A stretch of 64,000 nucleotides of DNA from Symsagittifera roscoffensis (GCF_963678635.1 NC_087069.1:22848360-22912359), one strand, 5' to 3'; shown: positions 43,385 through 55,077, counted from the first letter of the stretch. A program made the numbers and translations. The notes: generated by a model from the sequence alone, not told the origin.

Positions 43385-43879
43385 AGGGTTTGAGAAATTG
43401 TTTACAGACTTTATTTTTTTGTGGTTCCTGCGAATCGCAGAGCAGCTATCAGTAGGCCTTGGCAGACCAAACCTGTCTGAGGATTGTCCATTTTGCAGAA
43501 TGGACAATCATTTTTCATTTAATTGTTTTATAATAAATTTTTTTTTAAAATCTTTGATCGTTTCTGTAATAAATAATATATTCTTTTTGTTTTGGCGTAA
43601 ATTCATTCTAAACAAGAAATTTTGTGGGCCCAGTTCTTATCGTCTTAATTTACTTATAGTTTTGGTGTAAATTCAGTTATTTTACTATCGTCTAGTTTGT
43701 TTGTCGTCGAATTTCTTAGGCCCATAAAAAAGTGAGTGTAAGAAAATAAGGTACTTAAATTGGATGCCAAGTTTTCTGACAACCTCACCGCGTAAACAAA
43801 AGGAAAAAATTCACTGGAGGGAAAGTGATAGAGTAATTGTATAACACTTTCAAAAATCTTTCAGGTTTCAATACAACTA
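43385..43879. other. Repeat fragment with 11-bp-arm inverted repeat
   Basis: Bases 43425-43465 (GTTCCTGCGAATCGCAGAG ... AGCTATCAGTAGGCCTT) recur at 48968-49008, so this is a dispersed repeat fragment. A perfect inverted repeat follows: GATTGTCCATT (43482-43492), six bases, AATGGACAATC (43499-43509). No gene. Confidence 0.5.
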
Positions 43880-44611
43880 CAGTGCTGATTTAAATTAACC
43901 GGACAAAACGCGTTAAACTTGAAATTTAAAACCCGTTTTTCTCAAATTGGGTTGAGTTTAGGTGAAAACTTATGAATACAAAACTTGCTTAAAATTTTAG
44001 CAGAATTAATATGGTGTAATTTGTTTTGCGAAATTCGGGCCCGAAATTTTACCCCAAAAATGGATCATTTTGGTTTTTCTTAGTTAATCAAAAATTACGC
44101 CGAATATACTCAGTCGATCACAGACATAATTATATCAAAGGGAGCCTCTCATATAGCCCAACAAACTTTAAAAAGGGTATAATCTCCAAAATATTGTATA
44201 AGTTAATTTATTTTTGTCTGATAGACAAAAAAGGTCGTTTTTACTATATAAAATACCAACTTTTTATTTAAAAACAATTTTTAAACAATTTCCAAATTTT
44301 TTTGAAGAAATTACCATTCATAAAGTTTGTTGGGCTACGTAGGAGGTTCCCTTTGATATAATTATGTCTGTGATCGACTGAGTATATTCGGCGTAATTTT
44401 TGATTAAATAAGAAAAGCCAAAATGACCCATTTTTGGGGTAAAATTTCGGACCCGAATTTTGCAAAACAAATTACACCATATTAATTCTGCTAAAATTTT
44501 AAGCAAGTTTTGTATTCATAAGTTTTCACCTAAACTCAACCCAATTTGAGAAAAACGGGTTTTAAATTTCAAGTTTAACGCGTTTTGTCCGGTTAATTTA
44601 AATCAGCACTG
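43880..44611. mobile_element. Foldback MITE of Tc1/mariner type, ~290-bp inverted repeats
   Basis: The two halves are inverted copies over about 290 bp each. The ends read CAGTGCTG ... CAGCACTG and are flanked by TA on both sides (43878-43879 and 44612-44613). CAGTGCTG termini and a TA target-site duplication are features of Tc1-like elements. About 130 bp of AT-rich sequence separates the arms. The paired ORFs on opposite strands (44026, 44268) are translations of the same arm. There is no transposase, so it depends on one elsewhere. Confidence 0.9.
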
Positions 44612-45245
44612 TACATAACCTTCTGTTGGATTGTGTTTTTTGGTAGTTTTTTGATTGGCCATTACTCTGTCTGCTATAACTGGTGGTGCTAAAGTGGCAT
44701 CTTATCTTTTTTTTCATTAATTGTTAACACAGTAATTTGTTATAAACCTTGGCGGTGTTAAAATATGTTTTATGATCATTTGAAGCAGTATTTTGAGACC
44801 CCACCGGGTCCGTTTGCTGTCCTCCCGAGGTTAATTCAATTTGAATATTGTGTTAATTATAGAGAAATAAATTCTTTTTCTAGTTGCTCAAGCGCTGAGA
44901 GAGCCCTGTGTTAAAGAAGCTTAAAACTTAAATGAAGCTGAAGTGACATTTAATATTCCCCTGTTTTTAAAAATGATTGAAGTATACGCTAAGGACGAGT
45001 TTTGATCTACCTCTCGATAAGATAGTTGAGCTGATCAGAAAAGATTTTTTTTTTCATATGTAACGTAATGAGTAATCTGCTTCAACTTTTTAATGTATAA
45101 ACTAAGATTGGCTACAACAATAAGGACAACCATTTTTCCAAGTCTCATTTTCAAATGCAATATTTTAATCGCGTACGTGAGAATTTATCAATTTAATTTA
45201 GCTTCATGATCTGTGCTGTTTATTTGAAGGTTTTTCAGTGTAAAT
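44612..45245. other. Upstream region of the zinc-finger gene
   Basis: AT-rich, no repeat or ORF recognised. TTTTTCAG at 45231-45238 could be a splice acceptor just before the first ATG, so a non-coding first exon may lie further upstream. Confidence 0.35.
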
Positions 45246-47221
45246 ATGTTCGAAAGTTCGCCCGAGATTTCTTTTAATGTCAAATTTGACAGCAATGTTT
45301 TGTGTAGCATGCTAATTGAGTACATAGAAGTAGAAAAAAACTCAATTCTATCAAAAAATTCATTATTGGAGTTTAAAGAGTCCTTTAATGTCGTTGACCA
45401 AAATAGTAAAAATATCGTCGGATCTATTGCAATGATGTTATCGCCCAAGAGCAAAAATGTGCCTCATGATATTGAAGTTAATCCTAACTCGGAACGTTCA
45501 ACAGTTTTCTCCGATTCAGTACACGTGGAAGCAAACGACTCTGCAAATAGAGGGATAAAATTCATGTCTATGCTCAACAATTCAGGAAAGACTCCCAATT
45601 CTCTGATGCCTCGAGTGAGTGAAATCCAAGAGGCAGCAGGTCATCCCCTTTTTGAACCCAATCGAGTTGAAGAAGAAGAATTCGAAATGAAACCGGACGT
45701 TAGTTCTCTACACCGAAATCTCAACAATGAACCCAAAAGTTTGATAACTGATAGAGTTGTGACAACAAGAAGTCGCCGGTCGGTGCTTAAAAAGTCCATT
45801 AGACAATCGGTTATTTGTGGGAATCCGAACTTGCCAGAAAACAGTGTTGGAAACGGTATCAGAAATCAGACTCGCAAGCAGAAAACTTGTACAGGAGTCA
45901 TACAAACGCGGAATATGGTATGTTTACTAAAAGTATTTCCAATATTGTAGGATTATAGTATATTAACAAACATATTTTGGGCTATGTGACGAATCTACTT
46001 TTCAAGAAATTTTGCCCTACTCATCGCAAAGCTTATGCATTGCTCAAACGATTCGCTTACTTAAAATGTTTTTGACGCACAGCGCTGCATGGTGTGTCAA
46101 TCTGGAGAAGAGCTGGCTGTAAATAAAACAGGATATCCGATTGCTGTACAAGTAGCACATAGTTCTGCGACCTCAATGGTTTTAATAAACAATCAAGTTT
46201 TTATCTTAGTTTTCGGTTTTGAAAAAACTATAGATAGCTTTTGATGAGGTTAAATTTTGAAATGTATTCTTTTTGTTAGTTACATCTAAAATTAGTTTGA
46301 ATCATTTAATTTTTTAGATTCTTATTCTTCACTGTTTTTCGTAAGTTGATAGATTTCAAGTTAATAAAATGACATTAGTTAATAAGTCATAATAGTTTTT
46401 TTTTTCATCGTATAAACTGTATATACTGTACAGGTAATTCGATTCTGGGTTCTCTCGTGGCGTCCGAGTGAGTTTTCATTTATCTAGGTGAGTGGATTTT
46501 TGCAGTTTTTCAGGAAAAAGGTTTAAATTTGACCTCCAAAGAAGTAGGTCAGTGTTGGCGCTTTTCGTTGAATCGTTGACAGCCGCGCAAGAAGTTTTTA
46601 AGCAAAAATGGTCAGTGAAGTGTTTGGAGAGAACTCGGAAAGTCAATTTGGTCGCGCTGAAGAAAACATCGAAACTTTCCAAAATCGAATAATTTTCCCC
46701 ATCGTGAACAAGCCAAGCCACTGTTTTACTTTTGATATCGAATTTCAGTGACTTATTTGACTTCTAATTTTACTCGTTTTTCTAACCTGAATTATTTGTC
46801 TCTGTTTCAGCTAGGAAGAATTCAGAACAACAATAACAATCGAGTGAGCGCCAAGTGGAGTTCAGAGAGAGGAAGCTTTTTCTGCACTCAATGCAAGTTC
46901 AGATCAACCTCGAAGCACTATGTCAAAAAACACTTCAAAAACGTGCATCGTGATCTATTTGTGCACTGTGAAATGTGCACGCTTTCTACACGGTTGAAGG
47001 GAAATTTAAGAAGACACTATTACCTTTTTCACAAACTAGACAAAGAAAGAACACATGTTTTGTTGAACAGATCTAAGTTCACTCTGCCTCTACACGAAGT
47101 AAAGAGAAAGTATAACGAGAGAAGCGCGAACTGCGATAATAGTTCAGTCTTACAAACTGTGGCGGAATATAAGTTGCTGTGGCAGGAATCAACCAAGGCG
47201 GTAGGCAATCATCGACCTTGA
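45246..47221 (+). CDS. Two-exon C2H2 zinc-finger protein
   Basis: Exon 45246-45917 (ATG; ends at a GTATGT donor, phase 0) joins 46811-47221 (after TCTGTTTCAG, phase 0) to give 360 residues. The first ~240 residues are polar and Ser/Asn/Glu-rich with no recognised domain; a basic patch near residues 170-190 could act in nuclear import. Two canonical fingers follow: C249-X2-C252-X12-H265-X4-H270 and C277-X2-C280-X12-H293-X4-H298, separated by six residues. The C-terminal tail has a basic stretch. Paired fingers of this sort usually bind DNA, so a transcription-factor role is inferred. An open stretch at 46492-46692 in the intron has no supported splice sites and is left out. Orthologue not identified. 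Confidence 0.75.
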
Positions 47222-47499
47222 ATAGTTTGTGATAAACTGTTGCTGAAATTACCCATTTGATTACTAACAAACTAAAATTGTTTTTACCGAATTTTTTGTA
47301 GATTTAATTCAATTCAGATTTGAAAATAATAATATCCGATTAATAATTTTAGTTGAAACTTAGAAGCGTTTCTTGGAAATCTGGCAGATATTGATGGTAA
47401 AGGGCAATGAAAGCTAGTGTATGTGAGCTAAGAGTTGAAATTTGTTGATTGGAATGGCAAATGGTCTCGCTTTGTACAGAGTCAAATGCTTGCTAAAAG

Positions 47500-48330
47500 T
47501 CGATAAATGTAGTGAAGACTCTTATATAGGTCTTGGTGATTTTTTTTGGTTTGTTCGTTTTTTTTCAGAAAATTTGTTTTCTTCTAAAGTTCAGTTGATT
47601 TGATTTGTTACAAGAAAGACAAATTTCACTATCGAGCAACAAAGTTAAATATTTCACAAAAAAACGTAATCGACTTTCAATTTCGAAAGTGGAATTTAAT
47701 TTGGAGGTTTCCCAGCGGAATAAAAAAGTTGTCTATGTATCCAGTTTTCTCAAATTAAGTGTCAAACAGAAAATTTCTGGATTTTTTGAATTCAAAGAGC
47801 TAAAGTTTGATTTTTCGCGGTTCGACTTCTGATTTCTTTTTAAGTTCATTTCATATCCTTTGTTAAAAGGTGGTCAAATTCCAATATCGAACAGCGAAAG
47901 TGTTAAGGTCACGAAAATTGTAATCGACTTCTAATTTTGAAACTGGAGAATTATAAAATTTCACAGCGGAATAAAAGTTCTACCTATTGACCCAGTTTTC
48001 TCACAGTTGTTTGATGTTATCATGAATTTTTCATGAAATTCAATGAGCTGATTTAAGGGCATATTTTTTTGTTGGAAATTCGAAATTCACAATTTTTTTC
48101 CTGTTTCCTTGCGTTCATTGGCTCTTTTCCATTTGTCTGTTGCTATCTTTTGGCAGTTAATTGGAACTTGTTTTTTATTGTTCCGACTTTCGATATGAAA
48201 GTAACGGAATATTTGTGCTCGCGGTGGGTTTTTTTTCAGACAAATTTCGACTTTATAACTAGCCATTTTTGACAAAATTTTTTCATATAATTCGAAAGGT
48301 ATTGTTGTCCTGATTTCAAATTTAAACAAG
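47500..48330 (+). repeat. Dispersed repeat, internally duplicated (~250 bp)
   Basis: Phrases such as TATCGA(G/A)CA(A/G)C, GTAATCGACTT and CCAGTTTTCTCA occur twice (about 47630-47760 and 47890-48010). TTGCGTTCATTGGCTCTTTT at 48111 recurs at 56966, where the same family lies just upstream of sirtuin exon 2. A related block is at 30380-30550 and its duplicate. The ORFs at 47605 and 48069 belong to the repeat. Confidence 0.65.
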
Positions 48331-49070
48331 ATATTTCACCTGTGATCATTTTTCGCAAAGTTACGGGGGTTTAAAGATTGCCAATTTGGGACAATTAACG
48401 CGCGATATATTTCGCGCTATTAACGCGTAAGCGGAGAGTTAATCCGTCTTAGAAATCGTTCCAAATTGGTTGAAAGAAGCTTATTTGCCATAAGTTATTT
48501 GTTACAAGGAGCGAAATCTATTCTTTTGTTCTTTATATGGCGTGTGGGGGGATGATTTTCATTTTGTTTTATTTCAGTTGATTTTTTAATGTTATTACTG
48601 CTCCATAATCTTTAAAAGGCAGTCGGAACATTCAGGGCTTCGCCCTGATACGAGCAATCTTGTTCCACTTTATTCTTGACTGGTGTTTAGAAGGCAGAAA
48701 GGCGAAAATGTTGAGCCCCCTTTTGCCATTTGCCAAGTTTAAATTACCAACTTTGTAAGTTTCATAGCATCTGTTTTCTGCTTTAAATAGTGGTATCATC
48801 TTAAAGCTCGATGGCGAACGGACTGATATGAATTTAAGAAAGAACTTAAATTCGTATTTTCATTTGGATTATCATCAATCTTTTCTAAGCGGAAAGAAAT
48901 TGGGCCAGATATTCTTTGTTTTCAAATTAATCAACCGCTGGTAACTGTGCATGGTAAATATAATTGTAGTTCCTGCGAATTGCAGAGGAGCTATCAGTAG
49001 GCCTTAACAGTCCTGTCGAGGATAGTCCATTTGTATTATCTCCCCACATTCCAGAATGTGTTATTTTGTT
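48331..49070. other. Intergenic sequence with repeat fragments
   Basis: Contains GCGCGA-TATATT-TCGCGC (48400-48417), a short palindrome flanked by two ATTAACGCG words, and a fragment shared with 43425-43465 (48968-49008). No gene. Confidence 0.4.
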
Positions 49071-49074
49071 GAGC

Positions 49075-49295
49075 GAAGCTCTTTTTCGCGACTCAAGGCC
49101 GTTTTTGTGCGTCTAGAACTTTCACGTGGTACCACTATTGCAGCCAAATTTGGTCAGGTTGTGGTAGACCTGAAGCTAGAGGTCAAGTGAGAGCTCGTCC
49201 TCACACACTATCATTGCCATGGCATGGGATCGATTACACGATCTGACTATTCTAAAGTGAACGCCTTACCACTATGCTAAGTGCCCCTAAGGAAT
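49075..49295 (-). repeat. tRNA-derived SINE, minus strand
   Basis: Read on the minus strand it starts GGGGCACTTAGCATAGTGG, with an A-box-like TTAGCATAGTGG and a weak B-box-like AATCGATCCC, followed by about 150 bp of body rich in short inverted words. The head recurs on the plus strand at 53046-53080 (GCACTTAGCATAGTGGTAAG). Confidence 0.55.
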
Positions 49296-49844
49296 AGGAG
49301 AGAGTGGATGAATATAATTGTCAACTCATTCCTAGGCTGTATTTAGCTGTTTCCTGACCAGGTAGAGTAGATTTTTTCCCTGAATTTTTGAAGGCTCTTT
49401 GGGTTCGGCTGTGCATTTGCGTATAATCAGGTATTCAAAAAAATCTTTGACGAGATTCTTCGTTTTATATTGAAACCCTCTAGCTAGTTTCGAAGCTAAT
49501 TATCTTAATGTCAAAATCTATATCGTTTAGATGCCAATGAATGAAGTTAAGGATCATAAAGTTACTTATCCAACAATTGCAATAACCGTGAGTCTAATTT
49601 TTTTTAGACGAAATGTGACGTGAATCTGAAATCTGGGTTTAAGTCTGCTATATCGTCTTTACACTAATTTGTTCAGAATAATTTTTCATTTTTTTCAGTT
49701 TTGTTTTATTCTACTGCCCATTAAAAGAAACAACTGGCTATTTGAGAAAATTAAAACTCTAGATTTTTGATTTCGTTTGCATTGTTTCTGCCAAATTGTT
49801 TAGTATCACTTTCCATTTTTGCGTTTTATCCAATTCAATCGCCT

Positions 49845-50200
49845 ATTTACACTAGCATAGTGTAGTGTATTAGTATGACTCTACTTGCAGTGTAATGGCT
49901 GTCTCCAAAAGGCCTCATTTGGATAACCACGATATGTACCTTTGTAAGTTTCATAGCATCTGTTTTCTGCTTTATTTGTGGCTAGTGTTTGCGTGTTGTT
50001 AAGCGACCGTGGCACAGATGGAAGGACATGAGACGTCTAATCTACTGGACGCAGGTTCAACACTTCTCTAATCCTATCTATTTGAATATCTCGCCAAATT
50101 TAAGCACACATTATTTTCGCATGTTTAACAAAAGAAATTTTTCACGTTTAATATATCGTATATTGCAATGGTTAAGATTTTTTTTTTGATTTTCATGTTT
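49845..50200 (+). repeat. Dispersed repeat with tRNA-like core, copy G
   Basis: Head ACACTAGCATAGTGTAGTGT (self-complementary) and TATTAGTATGAC, then TTTCATAGCATCTGTTTTCTGC and a degraded tRNA-like core at about 50001-50070 (GCAGGTTCAACAC). Its 3' part (GTATATTGCAATGGTTAAGA, from 50158) is a diverged relative of the 182-bp minisatellite at 59.4 and 62.0 kb. Confidence 0.5.
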
Positions 50201-50254
50201 GAATTCAGTGTTTATTTCGCCAAGTGTTTCGATTTTGGCCTCCATATATGAATA

Positions 50255-51330
50255 ACCAAATCCTTTAGGAAACTGTGAGGGTACTCTCAGGAGTTGCGAA
50301 TCTTGTCTCTGAATATGACAGCTCAAATCCTTGTAGTTTTCGAGATTTGACGTTTTTTTAGGATTTTTTCAAGATTTTTCAAAGAACTTAGATATAAAAA
50401 ATTTCACAAAAATTTGAAGTTCCAATCTATTCAAAGAGCTTCTTTCAGGGTACTCCCAGGAGTTCCAAATATGACTGCTCAAATCCTGGTAGTTTTCTAG
50501 ATATGACGTTTTTTGTAATTTTTTCAAAAAGTTTTCAGAAAACTTAAATTATTTTTTTTTCTTCAAAATTTGGGAGTTCTCAACTCTGTAGTTGGGACTG
50601 TCAGAGTATTCTCAGGGGTTGTGAATTGTGACTTTAAATCGGACTGCTCAAATTCTGTTCGTTTTCCAGATATGACATTTTTTGTGTTTTTCTAAAAAAA
50701 ATCAGAAAATTTGAAATAACTCTTTCAAAATTTGAAATTCCTAATTCTGTAGTTTAGAATGTCAGAATACTCTCAGGGGTTGCCAATTTTGCCTCCAATT
50801 AAAGCTGCTCAAATCTTGATAGTGGTTGAGATATGATTTTTTTTTTCAAAAAAATTTCAGAAAGCTTATAATTATTTTTTTGCACAATTCAAAATTCCTA
50901 GCCCTTTAGTTGGGGAATGTCAAAGTACTCTCAGAGTTGCGAAGCTTGCACCCAAAGATGACTGCTGAAGTCATTAAAAGTTTCGAGATGTGAAATTTTG
51001 TATGGTTTTTGAAGTCTTGTTTTTAGAAACTTAAATGTGTGAAGTTTCTCAGTTTGAAATTCCAAGCCCTGTAGATGGGTTTTGTGACAGTACTCTTATG
51101 AGTTACAAAGCCTTCAAATGCGACTGCTCTTACATAATTTACTAGAACTTACATATATAAAACTTCACAAAATTTTGTTTTTTCAAAATTTTAATTAATA
51201 AAAAACTTGAATAAAAAAACTTGAAACCACCAACTCTGTAATTGGGGCTGTCAGGGACACTCAAAGGATGCAGATCTTATTTGCAATATATGCGGTGTTT
51301 TATGAGTTGTTAAAATTTTGAAGCACTGGA
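50255..51330 (+). repeat. ~165-bp satellite, array 1 (diverged)
   Basis: Six to seven units with period about 156-169 bp. Recurrent phrases are ACTCTCAGG(A/G)GTTGC, GACTGCTCAAATC, GAGATATGACGTTTTTT and AAATTCC(A/C)AA(C/T)(C/T)C. The same unit forms array 2 at the window's right end. Units here are more diverged than there. Confidence 0.85.
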
Positions 51331-51471
51331 GGTGCGTTCCGCGCTAGTTTAATTTTTATTTACTTAATTGCTATAGTCGGAATATTTTGTTTTACTTGTG
51401 CAGCAATCTTTGTTTTCTTATTTAAATCGTTTCATGCGACGATTCGAAGGTAAGGCTTTTTTTGGCCCTGG

Positions 51472-51717
51472 TTGCTTTGCCGTTTTTTCCTTTTTGCAGA
51501 AGAGTATCTAAAGCTATTTGATAGTGAATATTGTTATTTTCATCAAAGTTATAGATATCCGGCACCAGACAATGTTGTTTTAAGGAATTTCTTTAGCCAA
51601 ATGATTTTATTGGAAGCTCATATTACCGAAGTTGCCTCTGGATGGCAATCGAGTTTTTCTCTCAGGATAAAAAGGTGCAAGGTATCACCAAACGTTTACA
51701 AAGCTATCCAACCGTAA
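51472..51717 (+). other. Unrecognised ORF, possible lone exon
   Basis: An 81-codon frame without ATG follows TTTTTCCTTTTTGCAG (ends 51499), a good acceptor-like tract. The residues have protein-like composition but match no family known to me, and no partner exon was found. It could be a relic of a gene or transposon. Confidence 0.2.
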
Positions 51718-51719
51718 AA

Positions 51720-52389
51720 ACAAAGAAATAGTGCTATTATGGGTACAAAAGGCCATGCCAAATTACGGCGAACCTTTTGCTGGCTCATTGAATGATTTTT
51801 ACTTCTTACGGAATATGCATACTTTTTAGTGGTAAAAAAAACTAAAAGTCATAATTTTAATTATTGTCGAGTTCTTTTTCTCCATATTTTTTGCCAATGT
51901 ATCTTTATATCACGATGTTACAGATCTACCAGGTCTAGATAGAATTGACGGATCATTGTTTTTTGATGACATCAGAAAATGATCATTGTGAAAAAACAAA
52001 GTTGCAGACTGATTACCTATGGTCGGTCAGACGATTTTTGATTCCGAGTTGATGAGTGTTAGAATAGCTGATGTTTTTCTATTATGTGAAATTATTGAAA
52101 AAAAATTGTTCCTTTCTTCTGTAGACAATTCATAACAAGTGTAAATGGTTGCTGTGTAGTAGAACAGATTGTTCCGAACACATTGCTTAAAATATGGTCG
52201 GAACATTTCGTTTTTTTTTCAAACGAATGTCGTTTTTTAAGCGTGGTGTATTAAAATGATCTGACGAAAGCCTAGAACTTAGGCATATTGGACAATCTAA
52301 GAAAATAAGCAATTTTGGCATAAGTTTTGTCGAAACATGTCGATGAAAAAGTCAAAAGTTTTATTCTCAGGACGGCGCTGAAAAAGCTT
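51720..52389. other. AT-rich intergenic sequence, nothing recognised
   Basis: No ORF, inverted repeat or known repeat phrase was seen in this stretch. Confidence 0.4.
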
Positions 52390-52419
52390 CCAAAAATAAT
52401 TTGACTAAGGTAAAACTAA

Positions 52420-52860
52420 AACTTCATGGCCTATCCTGCTATTAAAAGTCTGCTCGCTTGCTTTACTCGCTTGAAATTGAACTTAAACTCCAACTTTTTA
52501 AACCAGCTTTTGTCAGCATTGGGACAACTTTTTGAAAATTTTGAAATATCGTTCGAATCAGGGCGGAAAGAACTGATATATCACTCCCAACATTCCGATG
52601 ATCATTTGTGCTAAATTCCTATGGTTGAAAAACAAAATCAGCATGCTGGCTCACTTTATTCATTCGAAATTAGACCAAAAGACAAAAATTTCAAACAGGT
52701 TTTTATCAACACTCAGGAAACTTTTTGGAAATTTTTAAATGTCATTTGAATTACAGCTGAAAGGGCTTTAATGTGATATTTCATACGACCCATTCCAATG
52801 ATTATTCGTAGTACCTGATTTTGAGTGGAAAAAAACAAACACACCTGAAAACAAAATTCC
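52420..52860 (+). repeat. CATTCCGATG repeat family, two tandem ~215-bp units
   Basis: Two related units (about 52450-52620 and 52650-52850) contain GAAATT(G/A)(A/G)AC...CAACTTTTT and CATTCC(G/A)ATGAT(C/T)ATT. They belong to the family at 22975-23420 and, inverted, 30780-30960. Confidence 0.65.
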
Positions 52861-53204
52861 TTCCCATGTTCAATGATCGGAAAACTTATGAAAGATAATC
52901 CAACTACGATAGTTTTATTTCAGTTTTGAATATGAGACAATTTAGGATAAATATTGCTCGCTAATTAATCCAATTTAAATTATTGGATAGGCGCTAATCA
53001 ATCTGGCGTATAAATCCGTCGGTCTGATGTAAAAAGTTGATTTAGAAGCACTTAGCATAGTGGTAAGGCGTTCACTTGGTGTGCGTGGGATTACCTCTAG
53101 CTTTATGATTATCAATGTTTTCAAGTTCCTCATTTTGAAATATGTTTTTATAACTTTCTTTGATTCGTGCATTCAAAATTAAATATGTGATTATTTGTAC
53201 TGTC

Positions 53205-53850
53205 TATCGCAAATAAAAAAGTGGGTCATTTGGTGGCACTTTTGCTGCATCTGTTGGCATTTTGGTGGCTTTTTTGCATTAAATAGCATCTGTTGTATCC
53301 AGGGGCGGATCTAGGATTTTCTCGAGGGGGGGGGGGGGCGGATTTTTAAAAAAATTTCGAAAATTTTGACCTTTTTTTAGGTCGACCAAATTGGATCTTC
53401 GAGCTCTCCCAAAGCACGGTTTTTTCCCTATTTTCGCCAAATTGTTTGCGCCGCAGGCAAAATTTTTGGAAAACAGGCCAAAAAAGGCGTTTTTCGGCAG
53501 TTTTTGGAAAATTTTGATAAAAAAATCGCGTTTTTTCGGCGCGCGCTCCCCCCTCAAAATTAGTATATATTGGCGCCAAAGGCGCCTTTAGAAAAGTTTT
53601 AGGGTCGGTCGGCCAAAAGTGGATTTCTTAAAAAGTATCAAAGGGGGGACCCTTTGGGTCAGCAGGGGGTCGAATCCCTGAGGGGGGAGGGGGCGTCCGC
53701 CCCCCCCCCCCCTAAATCCGCCCCTGGTTGTATCTGATATATTGGTGGCTATTGTTGCCAAGCGACTATGGTGCAGATTCGACAACGTGATACTTTTAAT
53801 TTCCGGACTAGGAGTTCTGTACCGGGACAAGAAGAAAGTTTTTTTTCCCA
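53205..53850 (+). repeat. tRNA-like dispersed repeat, copy H, split by a MITE
   Basis: The left part (53205-53299: CGCAAATAAAAAAGTGGGTC, GGTGGCACTTTTGC, AAATAGCATCTG) and the right part (53735-53850: GGTGGCTATTGTTGCC, then a degraded tRNA-like core) together match copies C and D. The 427-bp hAT-type MITE sits between them, so this insertion is the older of the two. Confidence 0.65.
53300..53726. mobile_element. hAT-type MITE with 8-bp TSD GTTGTATC
   Basis: Ends are CAGGGGCGGATCTAGG ... CCTAAATCCGCCCCTG, inverted copies running into G and C homopolymers. GTTGTATC lies on both sides (53292-53299 and 53727-53734). CAGGGGCGG termini and an 8-bp duplication are typical of hAT-derived non-autonomous elements in animals. 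The interior has no transposase. Confidence 0.93.
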
Positions 53851-54121
53851 CTAGAAAAAAAAACTTTTTCCTCTTCTTTCACTTTTATACCCAGTGATTT
53901 GGGATGAGTAAAAACAGTATTTAAAATAATTTTAGGCTCTGTTGAACAGTATTTTATTTTTTGGCATTGTTGTACTGCTCCGATGAATCATTGTCAGCTA
54001 TAGTTCCATTTACTCTAGTTCCAGTTACTCTCGTTGTATTAAAGTAAGACATGTGTTTTATGTTAGTTAATAGCTATAGCTCTGCATTTTCTGATCTCTA
54101 TTAAAAACTAAACCTTTAAAT

Positions 54122-54967
54122 GGTGACGTCCCATTTGTACCAAAATTATTCAACTCGATTTCTGATTGGTCGAATTGTGAGCCAACGAGTTAATACATTA
54201 ATTTTCTACTGTTCAAACAGAAGAAAACTTAACAGCAGAATAGTGACCGCCGCAGTCGCGCCAACGTGTTGCGAGCTTGCCAACAGAGGGTAGGACTCTA
54301 TACAAAAATTAGAGCCGGTTATCGCCGCGAAGCGGCGACGCGCGCCTAGCGCGCCCACCGGCGACCTGAAACCAAGAGCTTAAAGTAGTCGGATTAATAG
54401 TCTTAGGCCAATTGAATATTTTTGGTACTAACGCGAGTGATTTTTTATTTTGGTACAAATGGGACTGATTTATCATTTTGGTACTTGTGAATGGGTGCCG
54501 GACATCAAGCCGACGGGACTTCAAGCCGAATCGTAAAATTAGGGACATCAAGCCGAAAATTTTCTCTCCAAGTCATGAAATATGATTAATTTGAAAAAAA
54601 ATTTTCGAAGAATTTCTCAATTTCATGATCTTTATTCGGTAATTATTAGCGTTTTTATTAAATTTAAGCCTCCAAATGATGCTTAGGAAAGTTGAAAAAT
54701 ATTACACGGTTGAAGGTAATTTTCTTTTCTATAATTTATGCATTTCAAAAACCGGCTGATATTATTAACGGATGCCAATCCCAAGTGATTCATTGTCATA
54801 AATAACGCTTATTATGGAGTAAAATAGCCTATGATTTTGACAAGCAACGTTTTACAGATGAAAAAATAATGATTTGAGGTGCTTGTAAAGTTTAATTTTC
54901 GGCCTGAAGTCCCTTCGGCTTGAAGTCCCGTCGGCTTGTTGTCCTAGACCCCTTGTGAATACCCACC
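54122..54967. mobile_element. Inverted-repeat element with 8-bp TSD CTTTAAAT, host of a nested MITE
   Basis: Left end GGTGACGTCCCATTTGTACC and right end (inverted) GGTGGGTATTCACAAGTACC; CTTTAAAT flanks both sides (54114-54121 and 54968-54975). Removing the nested 460-bp element leaves about 380 bp. The centre (54305-54365) is strikingly GC-rich and self-complementary (CGCCGC-GAA-GCGGCG, GCGCGC-CTA-GCGCGC). The superfamily is inferred as hAT-like from the 8-bp duplication only. Confidence 0.8.
54493..54952. mobile_element. Nested MITE with 8-bp TSD TTGTGAAT
   Basis: TIRs of about 40 bp share the core CAAGCCGACGGGACTTCAAG, present inverted at the right end, with shorter CATCAAGCCGAA iterations. 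TTGTGAAT lies on both sides (54485-54492 and 54953-54960). It is inserted in the right arm of the 54122-54967 element and is therefore younger. Confidence 0.9.
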
Positions 54968-55077
54968 CTTTAAATAGTTAAATCTGACATTTACGTCGGT
55001 GTTCTGTTAAATTTGCCGTTCATTTTTGGTTTTCGTGTACTTAGTAGACATGCTTTGGTTTTATTGGTTGTAAACAG

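Noticed and set aside
44026-44506. Similar ORFs on opposite strands
   Set aside because: Both are translations of the same inverted-repeat arm of the foldback MITE.
46476-46721. ORFs on both strands in the zinc-finger gene intron
   Set aside because: No ATG or convincing splice pair for the plus frame; the exon 1 to exon 2 junction already joins in phase without it.
53279-53591. Overlapping ORFs on both strands at the MITE (minus 53279-53557, plus 53391-53591)
   Set aside because: They lie within the non-coding hAT-type MITE and include its homopolymer ends.
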